Assembly (NCBI GenBank): GCA_946886565.1
Contig: CAMPIX010000012.1
Span: 1-64,000, forward strand
Source: an uncultured Altererythrobacter sp.
GTDB taxonomy: Bacteria > Pseudomonadota > Alphaproteobacteria > Sphingomonadales > Sphingomonadaceae
DNA: 64,000 bases
Direction of reading: 5' to 3'
This document shows, one piece after another, positions 1-8,560 of this stretch. The translations under genes and the position numbers were made by a program. Position 1 is the stretch's first letter. The number at the start of each line of letters is the position of its first letter. The notes under the pieces are model-generated. The model searched no databases. It was given only the letters and a program-made list of their open reading frames with translations, and was not told the origin of the DNA.

Positions 1-112
1 CGGGGTGGAGGGGCACGGGCAGGTAGAGGGATACGCAGGGGTCTTTCGACGCCGCCCGTGCCCCTCCACCCCGCGCTTCGCGCGCGGTTCCCCTCCCCCG
101 GTGGGGGAGGAT
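1..112. repeat. Palindromic repeat, family A (copy 1, cut by window edge)
   Basis: GC-rich inverted repeat with the hallmark blocks of family A: a ggtggaggggcac block near the left edge and its inverted partner gtgcccctccacc around 57-69, followed by a cccctccccc/gggggagg end hairpin near 95-112. The left end lies outside the window. It sits downstream of the DUF559 remnant. Related copies are at 3423-3567, 20544-20671 and 61311-61505. Confidence 0.75.
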
Positions 113-122
113 TGCGGTCGGA

Positions 123-332
123 TTATTCCGACGCCGCACCGAGGCGCTCTTCGCAAATCTGCACGATCCGCAGGACGACGGCTTCGATTTCCTCCAGAAC
201 GAGCCGAGCCGGGATTCGCGTCGTCGCCACGTCTTGCGAGCGGAGGAAATGCGATCGGGCGGCGTCCTTCTCGAGCACGCCGGAGCAATCGTGCGCGAAG
301 CCGTTGACTTCGATCGCGAGTTTTTTAATCAA
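123..332 (-). pseudogene. Truncated DUF559 (Vsr-like nuclease fold) protein, C-terminal remnant
   Basis: Sixty-nine residues that match the C-terminal half of DUF559 endonuclease-like proteins. The LAIEVNGFAHD block with its acidic core, the conserved DAARSHFLRSQ block, then RIPARLVL and a final helix are all visible. Family members are normally about 110-130 residues, so the N-terminal half is missing. The upstream side runs straight into AT-rich DNA at about position 320, and no N-terminal half appears elsewhere in the window. The start given is only the first in-frame start codon (TTG) and lies in the AT-rich flank. Most likely a dead remnant left by the event that brought in the AT-rich cassette. 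Confidence 0.7.
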
Positions 333-335
333 GGT

Positions 336-1124
336 TTATGACAAATGTCGCCACAGCGGATAACTGCTGATAAAACCAGTTTGAATCCCCAAAAATTTCT
401 TCAAATCTTCCTCAGCACAGGGAGCTATGCGATTGAAATATTTCTTACACAATATTTTTGCAAATAAATAGTAGGTCGGTCCTAATTGTTCCATGTGCAA
501 CGATTTTGTTGGGTACTGGCGATGTCCGTCCGATATTATATTATCAAATACTTCAGTGCTCGTCTTATATCCGCAGAAATCACCATCATCGATTGTCGGA
601 AGATTTAAATAAGATGCTATAATAATAATGTTGTAAATATGAAACTTACGCATCCAAACGTTAGCGCCATTCAAATGTAAGCTAGGAGCGTCAAAATCGT
701 AATTTGTTACAAATATGGCATATATCATGCATGACGTTGATGAGCTAAAATCGCCTATCTTCAAGCAGCTGCATTTTGTGCTTTTGTCCATATTCCGTTG
801 ATCGTCATTATATTTTGGCAGTCTCTTCGCTATCACGGGGTACAGAAAAAATTCTCCACTGCCCGTTATGTAGCTTAAGTTCGAACTTGATGGCTTGCCA
901 GCGATTGATCTTTTATTTGTTATTGTAGTGTCAAGACCTCCATTGGATGGATGTACAGAAAAGTGTTGCTCTTAAATTTCGTAACGACCGTTATTTAAAT
1001 CAGTATATTTAGATGATGATTCAGTAATTACTATACCTTTTTCAAGTCGATCTTTTATAGAAAATAACAACACAGATCGGCCGTCAATATCTGCATAGAA
1101 TCGTTCTTTTGGTCTACGTGACAT
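336..1124 (-). pseudogene. Unknown AT-rich gene split by an in-frame TAA
   Basis: I do not recognise this protein. Starting at ATG 1124 (MSRRPKERFYADIDG), the frame is open for 50 codons, hits TAA at 974-972, then stays open in the same frame for another 211 codons down to 336. The peptide on both sides of the stop reads like real protein (RYEI, stop, EQHFSVHPSNGG), and there is no start codon for 45 codons after the stop. The simplest view is one gene of about 262 residues broken by a nonsense mutation. A fragment restarting at GTG 836 would have 166 residues. The coding sequence is strikingly AT-rich (many Asn, Lys, Ile and Tyr) compared with its neighbours, which suggests horizontal transfer. 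No membrane segment or known motif was seen. Confidence 0.55.
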
Positions 1125-1191
1125 CGTTCTACCCGAGTTCATCGTGGGGGAGGTAGGCCTTTGTGCCTTATTAAATTATCTATTCAAAGAG

Positions 1192-2289
1192 CTATAGCAG
1201 CCACATCTGCCCACCAATCTCGGGGCGGCGGAATTGGGTGCAGTCGAGTTCGAAGCGTTCCTTTCCTATCCCCGCGCGCTTGCAGGCGAGTTTGAATCTC
1301 GCGCGGAAGAGGTCGGCCCAGACGCCGCTCGGCTTCATGCGGGTGAAGAAATCCGGGTCGTTGTCCTTTCCGCCGCGGATCGAACGGACGATGCTCATCA
1401 CCTTGTCGCCGCGCTCGGGGAAATGGACCGCGAGCCATTCGCGGAACAGCGGGGCGACCTCGTGCGGCAGGCGCAGCGGGATCCATCCGGCGGAACGCAC
1501 CCCGAGCGCGGCGGCGCGCGCCACGATGTCCTCCATGAATTCATCGGTGATCGCGGGGATGATCGGCGCGATCGAGCAGTGCGCGGGCACGCCCGCCGCG
1601 ACCAGTTTGCCGAGCGCCACCAGCCGCTTGGCAGGCGTTGCTGCGCGCGGTTCGAGCTTGCCCGAGAGCTTTGGGTCGAACGTGGTGACCGAGATCGCGA
1701 CCGCCGCCAGCCGCCGCTTCGCCAGCTCGGCCAGCAGATCGAGATCGTCGAGCACGCGGTCGGACTTGGTGGTGATCGTGACCGGATGGCGCGCGTCGAG
1801 GCAGACCTCGAGCACCTGCCGGGTGATGCGGTAGCGGCGCTCGATCGGCTGGTAGGGATCGGTGTTGGTGCCCATCGCGATCGGGCGGGGCCTGTATTTC
1901 GGCTTCGCCAGCGTCTCGCGCAACAGCCGCGCGGCGTCGGGCTTGGCGAACAGGCGGGTCTCGAAATCGAGGCCGGGCGAAAGGTCGTGATAGGCGTGGG
2001 TCGGGCGCGCGAAGCAATAGACGCAGCCGTGCTCGCACCCGCGATAGGCATTGATCGACCGGTCGAAGGCGATGTCGGGCGACTGGTTGAACGAGAGGAT
2101 CGTCCTCGGGCGCTCCTCGGTCACCGTGGTGCGCAGCTTGACCGGCGGACCATCGAGCGTTTCGATATAGTCGCGCCAGTCGCCGTCGGCTTCGCGCGTC
2201 GCGAGCCCGAACCGCGTCGGCACCGCGCCCGACTGCGCGCCGCGGCCGTGGACTTCGGGTTCGAGGCGGCGTTCCATTCGGGGGAACAT
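1192..2289 (-). CDS. PA0069-family radical SAM protein
   Basis: A radical S-adenosylmethionine enzyme of the PA0069/SplB-like group. It carries the CxxxCxxC iron-sulfur motif as CEHGCVYC, embedded in the family signature RGCEHGCVYCFARPTH. A TIM-barrel-like region follows with TNTDPYQPIE and the TITTKSDRVLDD block. The substrate of this family is not established, so none is claimed. ATG 2289 (MFPRMERR) gives 365 residues. The frame is open further upstream, but that part overlaps a hairpin and the end of the preceding gene and reads as low-complexity non-coding sequence. MERR at 2277 is an alternative start. The 3' end abuts the AT-rich cassette. Confidence 0.85.
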   Translation of the reverse strand: MFPRMERRLEPEVHGRGAQSGAVPTRFGLATREADGDWRDYIETLDGPPVKLRTTVTEERPRTILSFNQSPDIAFDRSINAYRGCEHGCVYCFARPTHAYHDLSPGLDFETRLFAKPDAARLLRETLAKPKYRPRPIAMGTNTDPYQPIERRYRITRQVLEVCLDARHPVTITTKSDRVLDDLDLLAELAKRRLAAVAISVTTFDPKLSGKLEPRAATPAKRLVALGKLVAAGVPAHCSIAPIIPAITDEFMEDIVARAAALGVRSAGWIPLRLPHEVAPLFREWLAVHFPERGDKVMSIVRSIRGGKDNDPDFFTRMKPSGVWADLFRARFKLACKRAGIGKERFELDCTQFRRPEIGGQMWLL

Positions 2290-2320
2290 ATAAGGAACAT
2301 GTGAGTCGCGCCAAGCGAAT

Positions 2321-2341
2321 TCCTCCCCGGGACGGGGAGGA
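2321..2341. terminator. Short hairpin, end-stem type of repeat family A
   Basis: A perfect small inverted repeat (tcctccccgg / ccccgtcccgggg-type stem) between the stop of the HTH gene (2346, minus strand) and the start of the radical SAM gene (2289). It matches the end hairpins of the longer family A elements. It probably acts as a terminator or attenuator between the two leftward genes. There is no U tract, so this is inferred from position. Confidence 0.45.
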
Positions 2342-2345
2342 ATGG

Positions 2346-3323
2346 TTAGCGGCCGCCCGATGTCCCGGGCCCCCGTTTGCGCGGCGCGGTGAAGGGCGAA
2401 AGCGGCGGCTGCGCGAGTTCCGCCGGCCCGCAGAGCGCGCGTGCGAGCGCAGAGGTTGACACAGTTGACGGGGTGCAGGGGAGAAAAGTGCCGTCCGGTT
2501 TGCCGCATTCGGATGTACCTGTGGCCGAGGCAGGTGCGGCCAACGCGGCGAGCGCCGGGGGCAGATGCGGCGCCGGGCGAGCGGCTTGCTCATCGAGCGC
2601 ATCGACGACCGCGAAGACCTCGCCCTTGCGACGGTTCCAGCGTTGTACGGCTTCGGTGCGCGCGCGCTCGGCTTCCTCCCAGCATTCATCGTTGAGGCGG
2701 TCGAAGAATTCGTCGTCGTCCGCCTCGCAATCTTCATCGTCGGCCGCGAGCCCGTCCGCGTCGGCTTGCGCGCGCGCCGCATCGGCCGCCTCGGCGGCGG
2801 CATAGTAGGCGTCGAGCGAGTCGCTGCGATGCCGCTCGCGCGCGGCTTCCCCCTCGGCCTCGACGAACGTCTCGAGATCGGGCAGCGGCTCGATGCCTTC
2901 GGCCATCGCGGCGAGCATTTCGTCGAACCGGCCGGCATCCTCGCCCGCGGCCTCTTCGTCCGCCAGCCGGTCGAGCCGGGCGAGGTGCGCGAGCAGCAGG
3001 CGGTTGTCGTAGCGGCGGCGCGTGCCGACCAGCTCGCCGCGATAGTAGATCTGTTCCTCGACGCCTTCGATCGCGCGCTCGGCGAGAACCTGGATGCCGT
3101 TCTCGCGCGCGAGCAGCAGCGCCGCGGCCCAGCCGCGCGCGAACAGCGGATCGCGGCGGCGCAGCTTGTAGGCCGCCTCCGCCGAAAGGCAGACGTTGCG
3201 GCACGCGGCGCGGGCGTTGCCGTGCACGGCGAGGCGGCCGAGAAAGCGCGCCTTGAGCTCGGGCGTCCAGCCGTGGCGCGGCGTGGGCGGGGCAGCGGCG
3301 AGGCGGGCAGGCAGGGTGGACAT
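2346..3323 (-). CDS. HTH-like hypothetical protein with acidic middle region
   Basis: 325 residues. Residues about 17-60 look like a helix-turn-helix of the kind found in terminase-small-subunit-like or sigma-like proteins: WTPELKARFLGRLAVHG, then NARAACRNVCLSAEAAYKLRRRD. The middle (about 150-215) is rich in Ala, Glu and Asp. The C-terminal 80 residues are low-complexity (Pro, Ala, Ser, Thr). A good ribosome site (AGGGAGAA) lies six bases before ATG 3323. Similar orphan proteins are widespread in sphingomonads with no known role. DNA binding is an inference from the N-terminal motif only. Confidence 0.65.
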   Translation of the reverse strand: MSTLPARLAAAPPTPRHGWTPELKARFLGRLAVHGNARAACRNVCLSAEAAYKLRRRDPLFARGWAAALLLARENGIQVLAERAIEGVEEQIYYRGELVGTRRRYDNRLLLAHLARLDRLADEEAAGEDAGRFDEMLAAMAEGIEPLPDLETFVEAEGEAARERHRSDSLDAYYAAAEAADAARAQADADGLAADDEDCEADDDEFFDRLNDECWEEAERARTEAVQRWNRRKGEVFAVVDALDEQAARPAPHLPPALAALAAPASATGTSECGKPDGTFLPCTPSTVSTSALARALCGPAELAQPPLSPFTAPRKRGPGTSGGR

Positions 3324-3422
3324 GATTCGCTTCTCCCTGTGAGAACAAAATGCGAATCACGTCTGTTATGCAGCGCGGGGCGTGTAGGAAAATGGTTTTT
3401 TTCCGGCGAGAGGCCGGCGCAA

Positions 3423-3567
3423 TCCTCCCCGGAACGGGGAGGGGGACCGCGCGCGAAGCGCGGGGTGGAGGGGCACAGGCGGTATCGAAAGACCCTGCGA
3501 GGTCGCGCTACCGGCACGTGCCCCTCCACCATGCTTCGCATGGTCCCCCTCCCCGTGCCGGGGAGGA
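3423..3567. repeat. Palindromic repeat, family A (copy 2)
   Basis: A complete element bounded by tcctccccgg and ccggggagga. Inside the ends are inverted blocks gaggggga/tccccctc and ggtggaggggcac/gtgcccctccacc around a variable centre. It fills the space between the start of the HTH gene (3323) and the end of moaB (3568), both read leftward, so the end hairpin can serve as the moaB terminator. The family layout is constant while the centre differs from copy to copy. Confidence 0.85.
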
Positions 3568-4092
3568 TTACTCGCGCAAACGCGGCATCAGGTCGACGAA
3601 GTTGCAGGGGCGGTTGCGGCTGTCGAGTTGTTCGGCGAGGATCAGGTCCCAGCCATCCTTCACCGCGCCGTTCGATCCGGGCAGGGCGAACACGTAGGTT
3701 CCGCGCGCCAGCACCGCGCAGGCGCGGCTCTGGATCGTGCTGGTGCCGATCGTCCGGTAGCTGAGCCAGCGGAACAGTTCGCCGAAGCCGGGGATGTCTT
3801 TGGTCTTTACCCGGTCGAGCGCCTCGGGGGTCACGTCGCGGCCGGTGAGGCCCGTGCCGCCGGTGGCGACCACCGCGTCGATCCCGGGGTCGTCGATCCA
3901 GTTGTGGAGCCGCGCGACGATCGCGTCGGCGTCGTCGCGCTCGATCGCGCGCGCGGCGAGGCGATGGCCGGCGCTCTCGATCCGCTCGGCGAGGATATCG
4001 CCCGAGGTGTCGTCGGCCGGCGTGCGCGTGTCCGAGACGGTCAGCAGCGCGATATTGATCGGGGTGAAATCGCGGTCCGGATCGATCGCCAT
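3568..4092 (-). CDS. moaB: Molybdenum cofactor biosynthesis protein MoaB
   Basis: 174 residues with the MoaB/MogA molybdopterin-binding fold. It starts with [12 protein letters not shown] and has the [21 protein letters not shown] signature (about 72-92) and the [18 protein letters not shown] block near the C-terminus. The family handles molybdopterin adenylylation or a related step of cofactor synthesis in the cytosol. The start ATG at 4092 overlaps the stop of the upstream transglycosylase gene as TGATG, so the pair is translationally coupled, although no functional link between them is known. No other molybdenum gene is in the window. Confidence 0.9.
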   Translation of the reverse strand: MAIDPDRDFTPINIALLTVSDTRTPADDTSGDILAERIESAGHRLAARAIERDDADAIVARLHNWIDDPGIDAVVATGGTGLTGRDVTPEALDRVKTKDIPGFGELFRWLSYRTIGTSTIQSRACAVLARGTYVFALPGSNGAVKDGWDLILAEQLDSRNRPCNFVDLMPRLRE

Positions 4093-5870
4093 CAGTCGAG
4101 CGCGGTCAGGCGCACGCCCTTGCCGCCCGCGAGCTCGGGGAATGTCGGCCACATGCCCTGCGCCAGCGCGATGCGGCTTTCCGACGCGCCGCCTGCCTGC
4201 CGCTCGTACATCCAGTAGTTGCGCATCACGATGGCGACGTAACCGCGCGTTTCCCAATAGGGGATGCTCTCCATGTAGAGCAGCGGATCGCCCTGGTCGT
4301 TGATCTCGCCGTTCCAGCGCCCGACCGGGGTAAGCCCGGCGTTGTAGGCGGCCATGACCTTGGGCAGCAGCCCCCCGGTCGCGCCCGAATCGCGCAGCAT
4401 CTGGAGGTGCTCCTGCCCGAAGGCGAGGTTGATCGCCGGGCGCGAGAGGTCGCTCGCGTCGCCGGTCACGCCCAGCTTGCCACGATGATCGATGGCGGCG
4501 GCGGGCATGATCTGCATCAGCCCGCGCGCGCCCGCCGGGCTCACCGCGTCGGCGCGGAAGACCGATTCCTGCAAGGTGTGCGCGTAGGCGAGCGCGGGAT
4601 CGACCTGCCACCCGTTGACCGGCGCCCAGTGCGGCGCGGGATAGCGCAGCGCCGGCTCCGCCTGCGCGCCGCGCGGCGCGTTGTGCGCCATCCACAGCTG
4701 GGTCGAGGGCAGGCCCATGTCGCGCGCGAGGCGCGAGAGTTCGTCGTAGTTTTCGGGATCGCCGATCCGCGCCTGATGGCGCAGGACCTCGTCGGCGAGG
4801 TCGTCGCGGCCGATTTCCGCGAGCGAGACGGCGACGCGCACGTTCTCCACCTCGCGCAGCTTCTGCCAGTCCTCCATCGCGAAGTCCGCGCCCGCGTGCG
4901 TCTGCGGCAGGACCTGGCCGAGCTGCTCGCGCGCGAGCATGCCGTAGAGCGTCTCGTCGAGCCGCGCGGCACCGCGCAGCTGCTCGGCCGCTTTTTCCGG
5001 CTGGCGGCAGCGGATCAGCGCGCGGCTCGTCCAGTAGAATGCCGCCGCGGTCAGCGTGGGGTTGGTCGATCCGCGCGCGGCGCGCTCGAAATTGTCGGCC
5101 GCGGTCGCGCAGTCGCCCAGCCGCCAGGCGGCGAGCCCGGCGACCCAGTCGCCCTCCGCCACCCATGCGCCGGTGCCCTCGCGCGCGGTCAGCGCCATCG
5201 CGAGCGCGGCGGCGTCCTGGTTCTCGATGTAATAGCTGAACGCAACCCGTTGGCGCCATTCGGCGCGGGCGGGCGGGCTGAGCAGGGCGTCCACCCCGTC
5301 GAGCAGCAGCCGCGCGCCGTCGGGATCGTCGTTGCTGATCCGGTCGAGGATCGCGCTGCGCACGTCGTCGGGCATCGTGCCGTCCCTGACCGTGTCGGGC
5401 CGCTCGCGCTTCGAGGCGTAGGGCTGACGCACGAAGCTGCGCTCCTGCGGCAGATAGGGCGCCGACATCAGGCCGCGGGTGAGCCCGAGGTTGCCCATCT
5501 GCTCGGCCTGCGGCAGCCGGCTGCCGTGCGCGAGCCAGGCCTGGATCGCGGGCAGTTCCACCCGCGGGCTGTTGGCGGCGAGGTAGTATTCGGCGCGCGC
5601 GACCTGGTGCAGCGGGCCGTCGGCGCGCTCGGCGAACATCGCATCGACGCGCGACCAGTTCTGCCGCTCGATCGCCTCGAACAGTTCGGTGTAGTATTCG
5701 CGGTCGGGCCGGCTCAGCAGCTCGGGCACGTTGTTGTTGATCGCGCGCGAGCGGAAATACTCGGCCGCACTGCTGTTCGCCGCCGCGGGGGTCGCTGCGA
5801 TGGCCGAAGCCAGGCCGGCGGCGAGCGCCGCGGCCAGTTTCATTTGTCTAATCGGTTTGTGTTTCGCCAT
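4092..5870 (-). CDS. Soluble-type lytic murein transglycosylase (Slt family)
   Basis: 592 residues. An N-terminal signal peptide ([21 protein letters not shown]) sends it to the periplasm. Next comes a long helical superhelix region typical of Slt70, then a C-terminal SLT domain. The catalytic glutamate is E435 in [20 protein letters not shown], followed by GLMQIMP. Slt enzymes cleave peptidoglycan glycan strands to 1,6-anhydro products. The start at 5870 overlaps the end of the upstream gene by 23 bases. A second ATG at 5843, right before the hydrophobic stretch, is an equally possible start. Coupled to moaB downstream. Confidence 0.9.
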   Translation of the reverse strand: MAKHKPIRQMKLAAALAAGLASAIAATPAAANSSAAEYFRSRAINNNVPELLSRPDREYYTELFEAIERQNWSRVDAMFAERADGPLHQVARAEYYLAANSPRVELPAIQAWLAHGSRLPQAEQMGNLGLTRGLMSAPYLPQERSFVRQPYASKRERPDTVRDGTMPDDVRSAILDRISNDDPDGARLLLDGVDALLSPPARAEWRQRVAFSYYIENQDAAALAMALTAREGTGAWVAEGDWVAGLAAWRLGDCATAADNFERAARGSTNPTLTAAAFYWTSRALIRCRQPEKAAEQLRGAARLDETLYGMLAREQLGQVLPQTHAGADFAMEDWQKLREVENVRVAVSLAEIGRDDLADEVLRHQARIGDPENYDELSRLARDMGLPSTQLWMAHNAPRGAQAEPALRYPAPHWAPVNGWQVDPALAYAHTLQESVFRADAVSPAGARGLMQIMPAAAIDHRGKLGVTGDASDLSRPAINLAFGQEHLQMLRDSGATGGLLPKVMAAYNAGLTPVGRWNGEINDQGDPLLYMESIPYWETRGYVAIVMRNYWMYERQAGGASESRIALAQGMWPTFPELAGGKGVRLTALD

Positions 5871-6636
5871 ACGTCCAATCGAGCCAGCATCGCCAGAACC
5901 GCTCGCGCCGCCGGGCAGAGCGGCGCATGTCCGCGAGCCCTCCGGCGCCCATCGCGGGAATGCTTAGGCTTTCATGGTTGAAATCGCGTAAAATTGCAGG
6001 ACCTTGCGCCATGTCGTGCCCCAACAGCGGCGGAATGTTGCGCCCCAGAAAAAGAATCCGTTCGGGCGCGACCAGCGCGACATGATGCGCAAGCAGCTCG
6101 CCGAAGCCCGACGCGCGGATCGCGGGCCAGTCGGGCGCGGGATCGTGGCGCGGGAGGAGCGAGGCGAGATAGACCGTTTCCGGGTCGAGCCCCGTGGCGC
6201 GCAGAAAGCCTTGCAACAGCGCGCCCTCGGGCCCGGCGAGCAGGCGCTCGCCGTCGCTCTCCTCGGGCTGGTTGACCACGATCATCAGCGCGGCCTTCGC
6301 CGGCCCGGCGGGCGGCACGCGCGGGAAGGCGCCGCCGCCATCGAGGATGTCGGAGGTCGACCACCACTCGCGGAATGCGGCGAGATCGGTGGGCCAGTGC
6401 GCCTTGTCCCCGCCGATTGCGCGCGCAGGGCCGGCGGAAGGAACGAGCGGCCGCGGCGCGGCATCCTTCCTCGGCGGCGCGGGGGCGGGTGCCGGCGCGG
6501 GCCCGGCGTCCTCGGGCGGAGCCAGCCAATCCGTAGCGTCCTCGGCGAAATCGCAGTCCACCCCGGCCTCGCGCCACCAGTCGAAGGCGGCGGCGAGCTC
6601 GTCGGACAGGGACGGGGCGGGGCGGTCGGCGATCAC
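5848..6636 (-). CDS. Uracil-DNA glycosylase-like superfamily protein (divergent)
   Basis: About 262 residues if started at GTG 6636; TTG 6672 is another option and no ATG is available. The core resembles family 4/5 uracil-DNA glycosylases: ALMIVVNQPEESDGERLL, AGPEGALLQGFLRATGL, YLASLLPRHDPAPDWPAI, then ERILFLGRNIPPLLG. The usual GEAPG of motif A is replaced by VNQPE. Only two cysteines are present, so the iron-sulfur cluster of family 4 cannot form. The N-terminal 80 residues are Pro/Ala-rich. It may be a repair enzyme of altered specificity or an inactive relative. It reads divergently from the ETF-QO gene. Confidence 0.7.
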   Translation of the reverse strand: MIADRPAPSLSDELAAAFDWWREAGVDCDFAEDATDWLAPPEDAGPAPAPAPAPPRKDAAPRPLVPSAGPARAIGGDKAHWPTDLAAFREWWSTSDILDGGGAFPRVPPAGPAKAALMIVVNQPEESDGERLLAGPEGALLQGFLRATGLDPETVYLASLLPRHDPAPDWPAIRASGFGELLAHHVALVAPERILFLGRNIPPLLGHDMAQGPAILRDFNHESLSIPAMGAGGLADMRRSARRRERFWRCWLDWTYGETQTD

Positions 6637-6714
6637 GCCTGCGGTCTTGACCTCACAAACCGCAGCAATCAAGGCATGATGCAAGCAGCGCCAGGAACGA
6701 AGGACCAGACGGGA

Positions 6715-8361
6715 ATGAGCGAACGCGAATCCATGCCATGCGACGTGGTGATCGTCGGCGGAGGTCCCGCCGGCCTCGCCGCGGCGATCCGGCTGAAGCA
6801 GATCGACGACGCGCTCGAGGTGGTCGTGCTCGAGAAAGGCTCGGAGATCGGCGCGCATATCCTCTCCGGCGCGGTGGTCGATCCCAAGGCGCTCGACGAG
6901 CTGCTGCCCGAATGGCGCGAGCAGGGCTGCCCGATGGCCGAAGTCGAGGTGACCGACAACTGGCACTGGGTGCTCTCGGAGGGCGGCAAGACCGCGCTGC
7001 CGCACCTGTTCATGCCGCCGTTCCTCTCGAACGAGGGCTGCTACACCGGCTCGCTCGGCAACATGACCCGCTGGCTCGGCGAACAGGCCGAGGCGCTGGG
7101 GGTGATGGTGTTCCCCGGCTTCCCCGCCGCGGAGGTGCTGTTCGATGACAATGGCGCGGTCTCGGGCGTGGTGACGCAGGACATGGGCGTCGCGGCGGAC
7201 GGCAGCCGCAAGCCCGACTATCAGCCGGGGATGGAGATCCACGCCAAGTACACGCTCTTCGCCGAGGGTGCGCGCGGCAACCTGACCAAGCGGATGAAGG
7301 CGAAGTTCGACCTCGAGGCCGACTGCCAGCCGCAGACCTACGGGCTCGGGATCAAGGAGCTGTGGGACATCGCGCCCGACAAGCACGTGCCGGGCCGCGT
7401 GATCCACACGCAGGGCTGGCCGCTCTCGGAAAGCGATACGTGGGGCGGCGGTTTCCTCTACCACCAGGCGAACGGGCAGGTCGCGCTCGGCTTCGTCACC
7501 GCGCTCGACTACGAGAACCCCTACGTCTCGCCGTTCCACGAATTCCAGCGCTGGAAGCAGCACCCGGCGATCCGCGAGTATCTCGAAGGCGGCAAGCGGG
7601 TCGCCTACGGCGCGCGCGCGATCAACGAGGGCGGGTGGCAGAGCGTGCCGAAGCTGGCGTTCCCCGGCGGCGCGCTGATCGGCTGCGCGGCGGGCTTCGT
7701 CAACGTGCCGCGGATCAAGGGTAGCCACACCGCGATGAAGAGCGGCATGCTCGCCGCCGAGGCGGTCGCGGCGGCGATCAAGGGCGGTGCGGAGAAGTCC
7801 GAACTGGCCGACTACGACGCCGCGGTCCGCGCGAGCTGGATCGCCGACGAACTGCAGAAGGTGAAGAACGCACAGCCCGCGGTCGCCAAGTTCGGCGGCG
7901 ACATCGGCACGATCGTCGCGGGCATCGACATGTGGATGCGCCAGCTGAAGATCGGCCTGCCGATCACGATGAAACACGCGCCCGACTACACGCACACCCA
8001 CCGCGCCGACCTGCATCGCCCGATCGTCTATCCCAAGCCCGACGGGGAGATCACGTTCGACCGGCTGACCTCGGTCTCGTTCTCCTACACCAACCACGCC
8101 GAGGACCAGCCGTGTCACCTCAAGGTGAAGGACATGGCGCTGCAGGAAGCGAGCGAGCTGGAGGTCTATGGCGGCCCCTCGACCCGCTACTGCCCGGCCG
8201 GGGTGTACGAATGGGTCGATGTCGAGGAAGGCGATCCCAAGTTCGTGATCAACTCGCAGAACTGCGTCCACTGCAAGACCTGCGACATCAAGGACCCGAA
8301 CCAAAACATCGAATGGGTCACGCCCGAGGGTGGCGGCGGGCCGAACTATCCGAATATGTGA
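6715..8361 (+). CDS. Electron transfer flavoprotein-ubiquinone oxidoreductase
   Basis: 548 residues. It passes electrons from reduced electron-transfer flavoprotein (fatty-acid and amino-acid oxidation) to membrane ubiquinone. The FAD-binding motif VVIVGGGPAGLAAAIRL is at the N-terminus, the LSGAVVDPKALDEL block follows, and the C-terminal 4Fe-4S cluster is held by C493, C517, C520 and C523 in CPAGVYEWV and NCVHCKTCDIKDPNQNIEW. The start is ATG 6715 (MSERESMPCD), which matches the usual family beginning. In-frame ATGs at 6676 and 6679 would only add a non-conserved tail. Confidence 0.95.
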   Translation: MSERESMPCDVVIVGGGPAGLAAAIRLKQIDDALEVVVLEKGSEIGAHILSGAVVDPKALDELLPEWREQGCPMAEVEVTDNWHWVLSEGGKTALPHLFMPPFLSNEGCYTGSLGNMTRWLGEQAEALGVMVFPGFPAAEVLFDDNGAVSGVVTQDMGVAADGSRKPDYQPGMEIHAKYTLFAEGARGNLTKRMKAKFDLEADCQPQTYGLGIKELWDIAPDKHVPGRVIHTQGWPLSESDTWGGGFLYHQANGQVALGFVTALDYENPYVSPFHEFQRWKQHPAIREYLEGGKRVAYGARAINEGGWQSVPKLAFPGGALIGCAAGFVNVPRIKGSHTAMKSGMLAAEAVAAAIKGGAEKSELADYDAAVRASWIADELQKVKNAQPAVAKFGGDIGTIVAGIDMWMRQLKIGLPITMKHAPDYTHTHRADLHRPIVYPKPDGEITFDRLTSVSFSYTNHAEDQPCHLKVKDMALQEASELEVYGGPSTRYCPAGVYEWVDVEEGDPKFVINSQNCVHCKTCDIKDPNQNIEWVTPEGGGGPNYPNM

Positions 8362-8367
8362 GATGCA

Positions 8368-8538
8368 ATGACTCGTCGGAAGGTCGCCATCCTCGTGGTA
8401 TTTTCGCTTATAGTTGGCGGCTATTTCGGTTGGTGGCTGAGACAACAAAGCGACATTGACGCCTGTCTGGATGCCGGAGGACGTTGGGAAACCAACGGTA
8501 GCTACTGCGACGGCGTCGAATTCCTTCCCACACAATAG
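8368..8538 (+). CDS. Small single-span membrane protein, 56 residues
   Basis: Seven bases after the ETF-QO stop, ATG 8368 opens a 56-codon frame ending in TAG 8538. The protein has a short basic start (MTRRK), one hydrophobic span (about 6-23, VAILVVFSLIVGGYFGWW) and a C-terminal CLDAGGRWETNGSYC motif with two cysteines that could form a disulfide on the outer face. Small proteins ending in a CxDxGGRW...C block are common in sphingomonads, with no known role. GC content is lower than that of the flanking genes. Probably co-transcribed with the ETF-QO gene and ispE. Confidence 0.65.
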   Translation: MTRRKVAILVVFSLIVGGYFGWWLRQQSDIDACLDAGGRWETNGSYCDGVEFLPTQ

Positions 8539-8560
8539 CGGGTCCAGCCTGTCCTTCCTT

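Noticed and set aside
320..1195. Prophage or insertion-sequence origin for the AT-rich cassette
   Set aside because: No transposase, integrase, target duplication or terminal inverted repeats could be seen.
1541..3541. Large leftward frame overlapping the radical SAM and HTH genes
   Set aside because: Composition is Arg/Pro/Ser-rich out-of-frame reading. Both underlying genes are read in other frames with recognisable motifs.
4407..5981. Long rightward frame of about 524 codons opposite the transglycosylase gene
   Set aside because: Arg/Ala/Gly-rich shadow of the antisense gene in very GC-rich DNA. It has no recognisable domain, and the opposite strand encodes a clear Slt protein.
6637..8535. 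Leftward extension of the uracil-glycosylase-like frame through the ETF-QO gene
   Set aside because: Antisense to a strongly conserved gene. The extended part has no domain and only reflects the absence of stops in GC-rich DNA.
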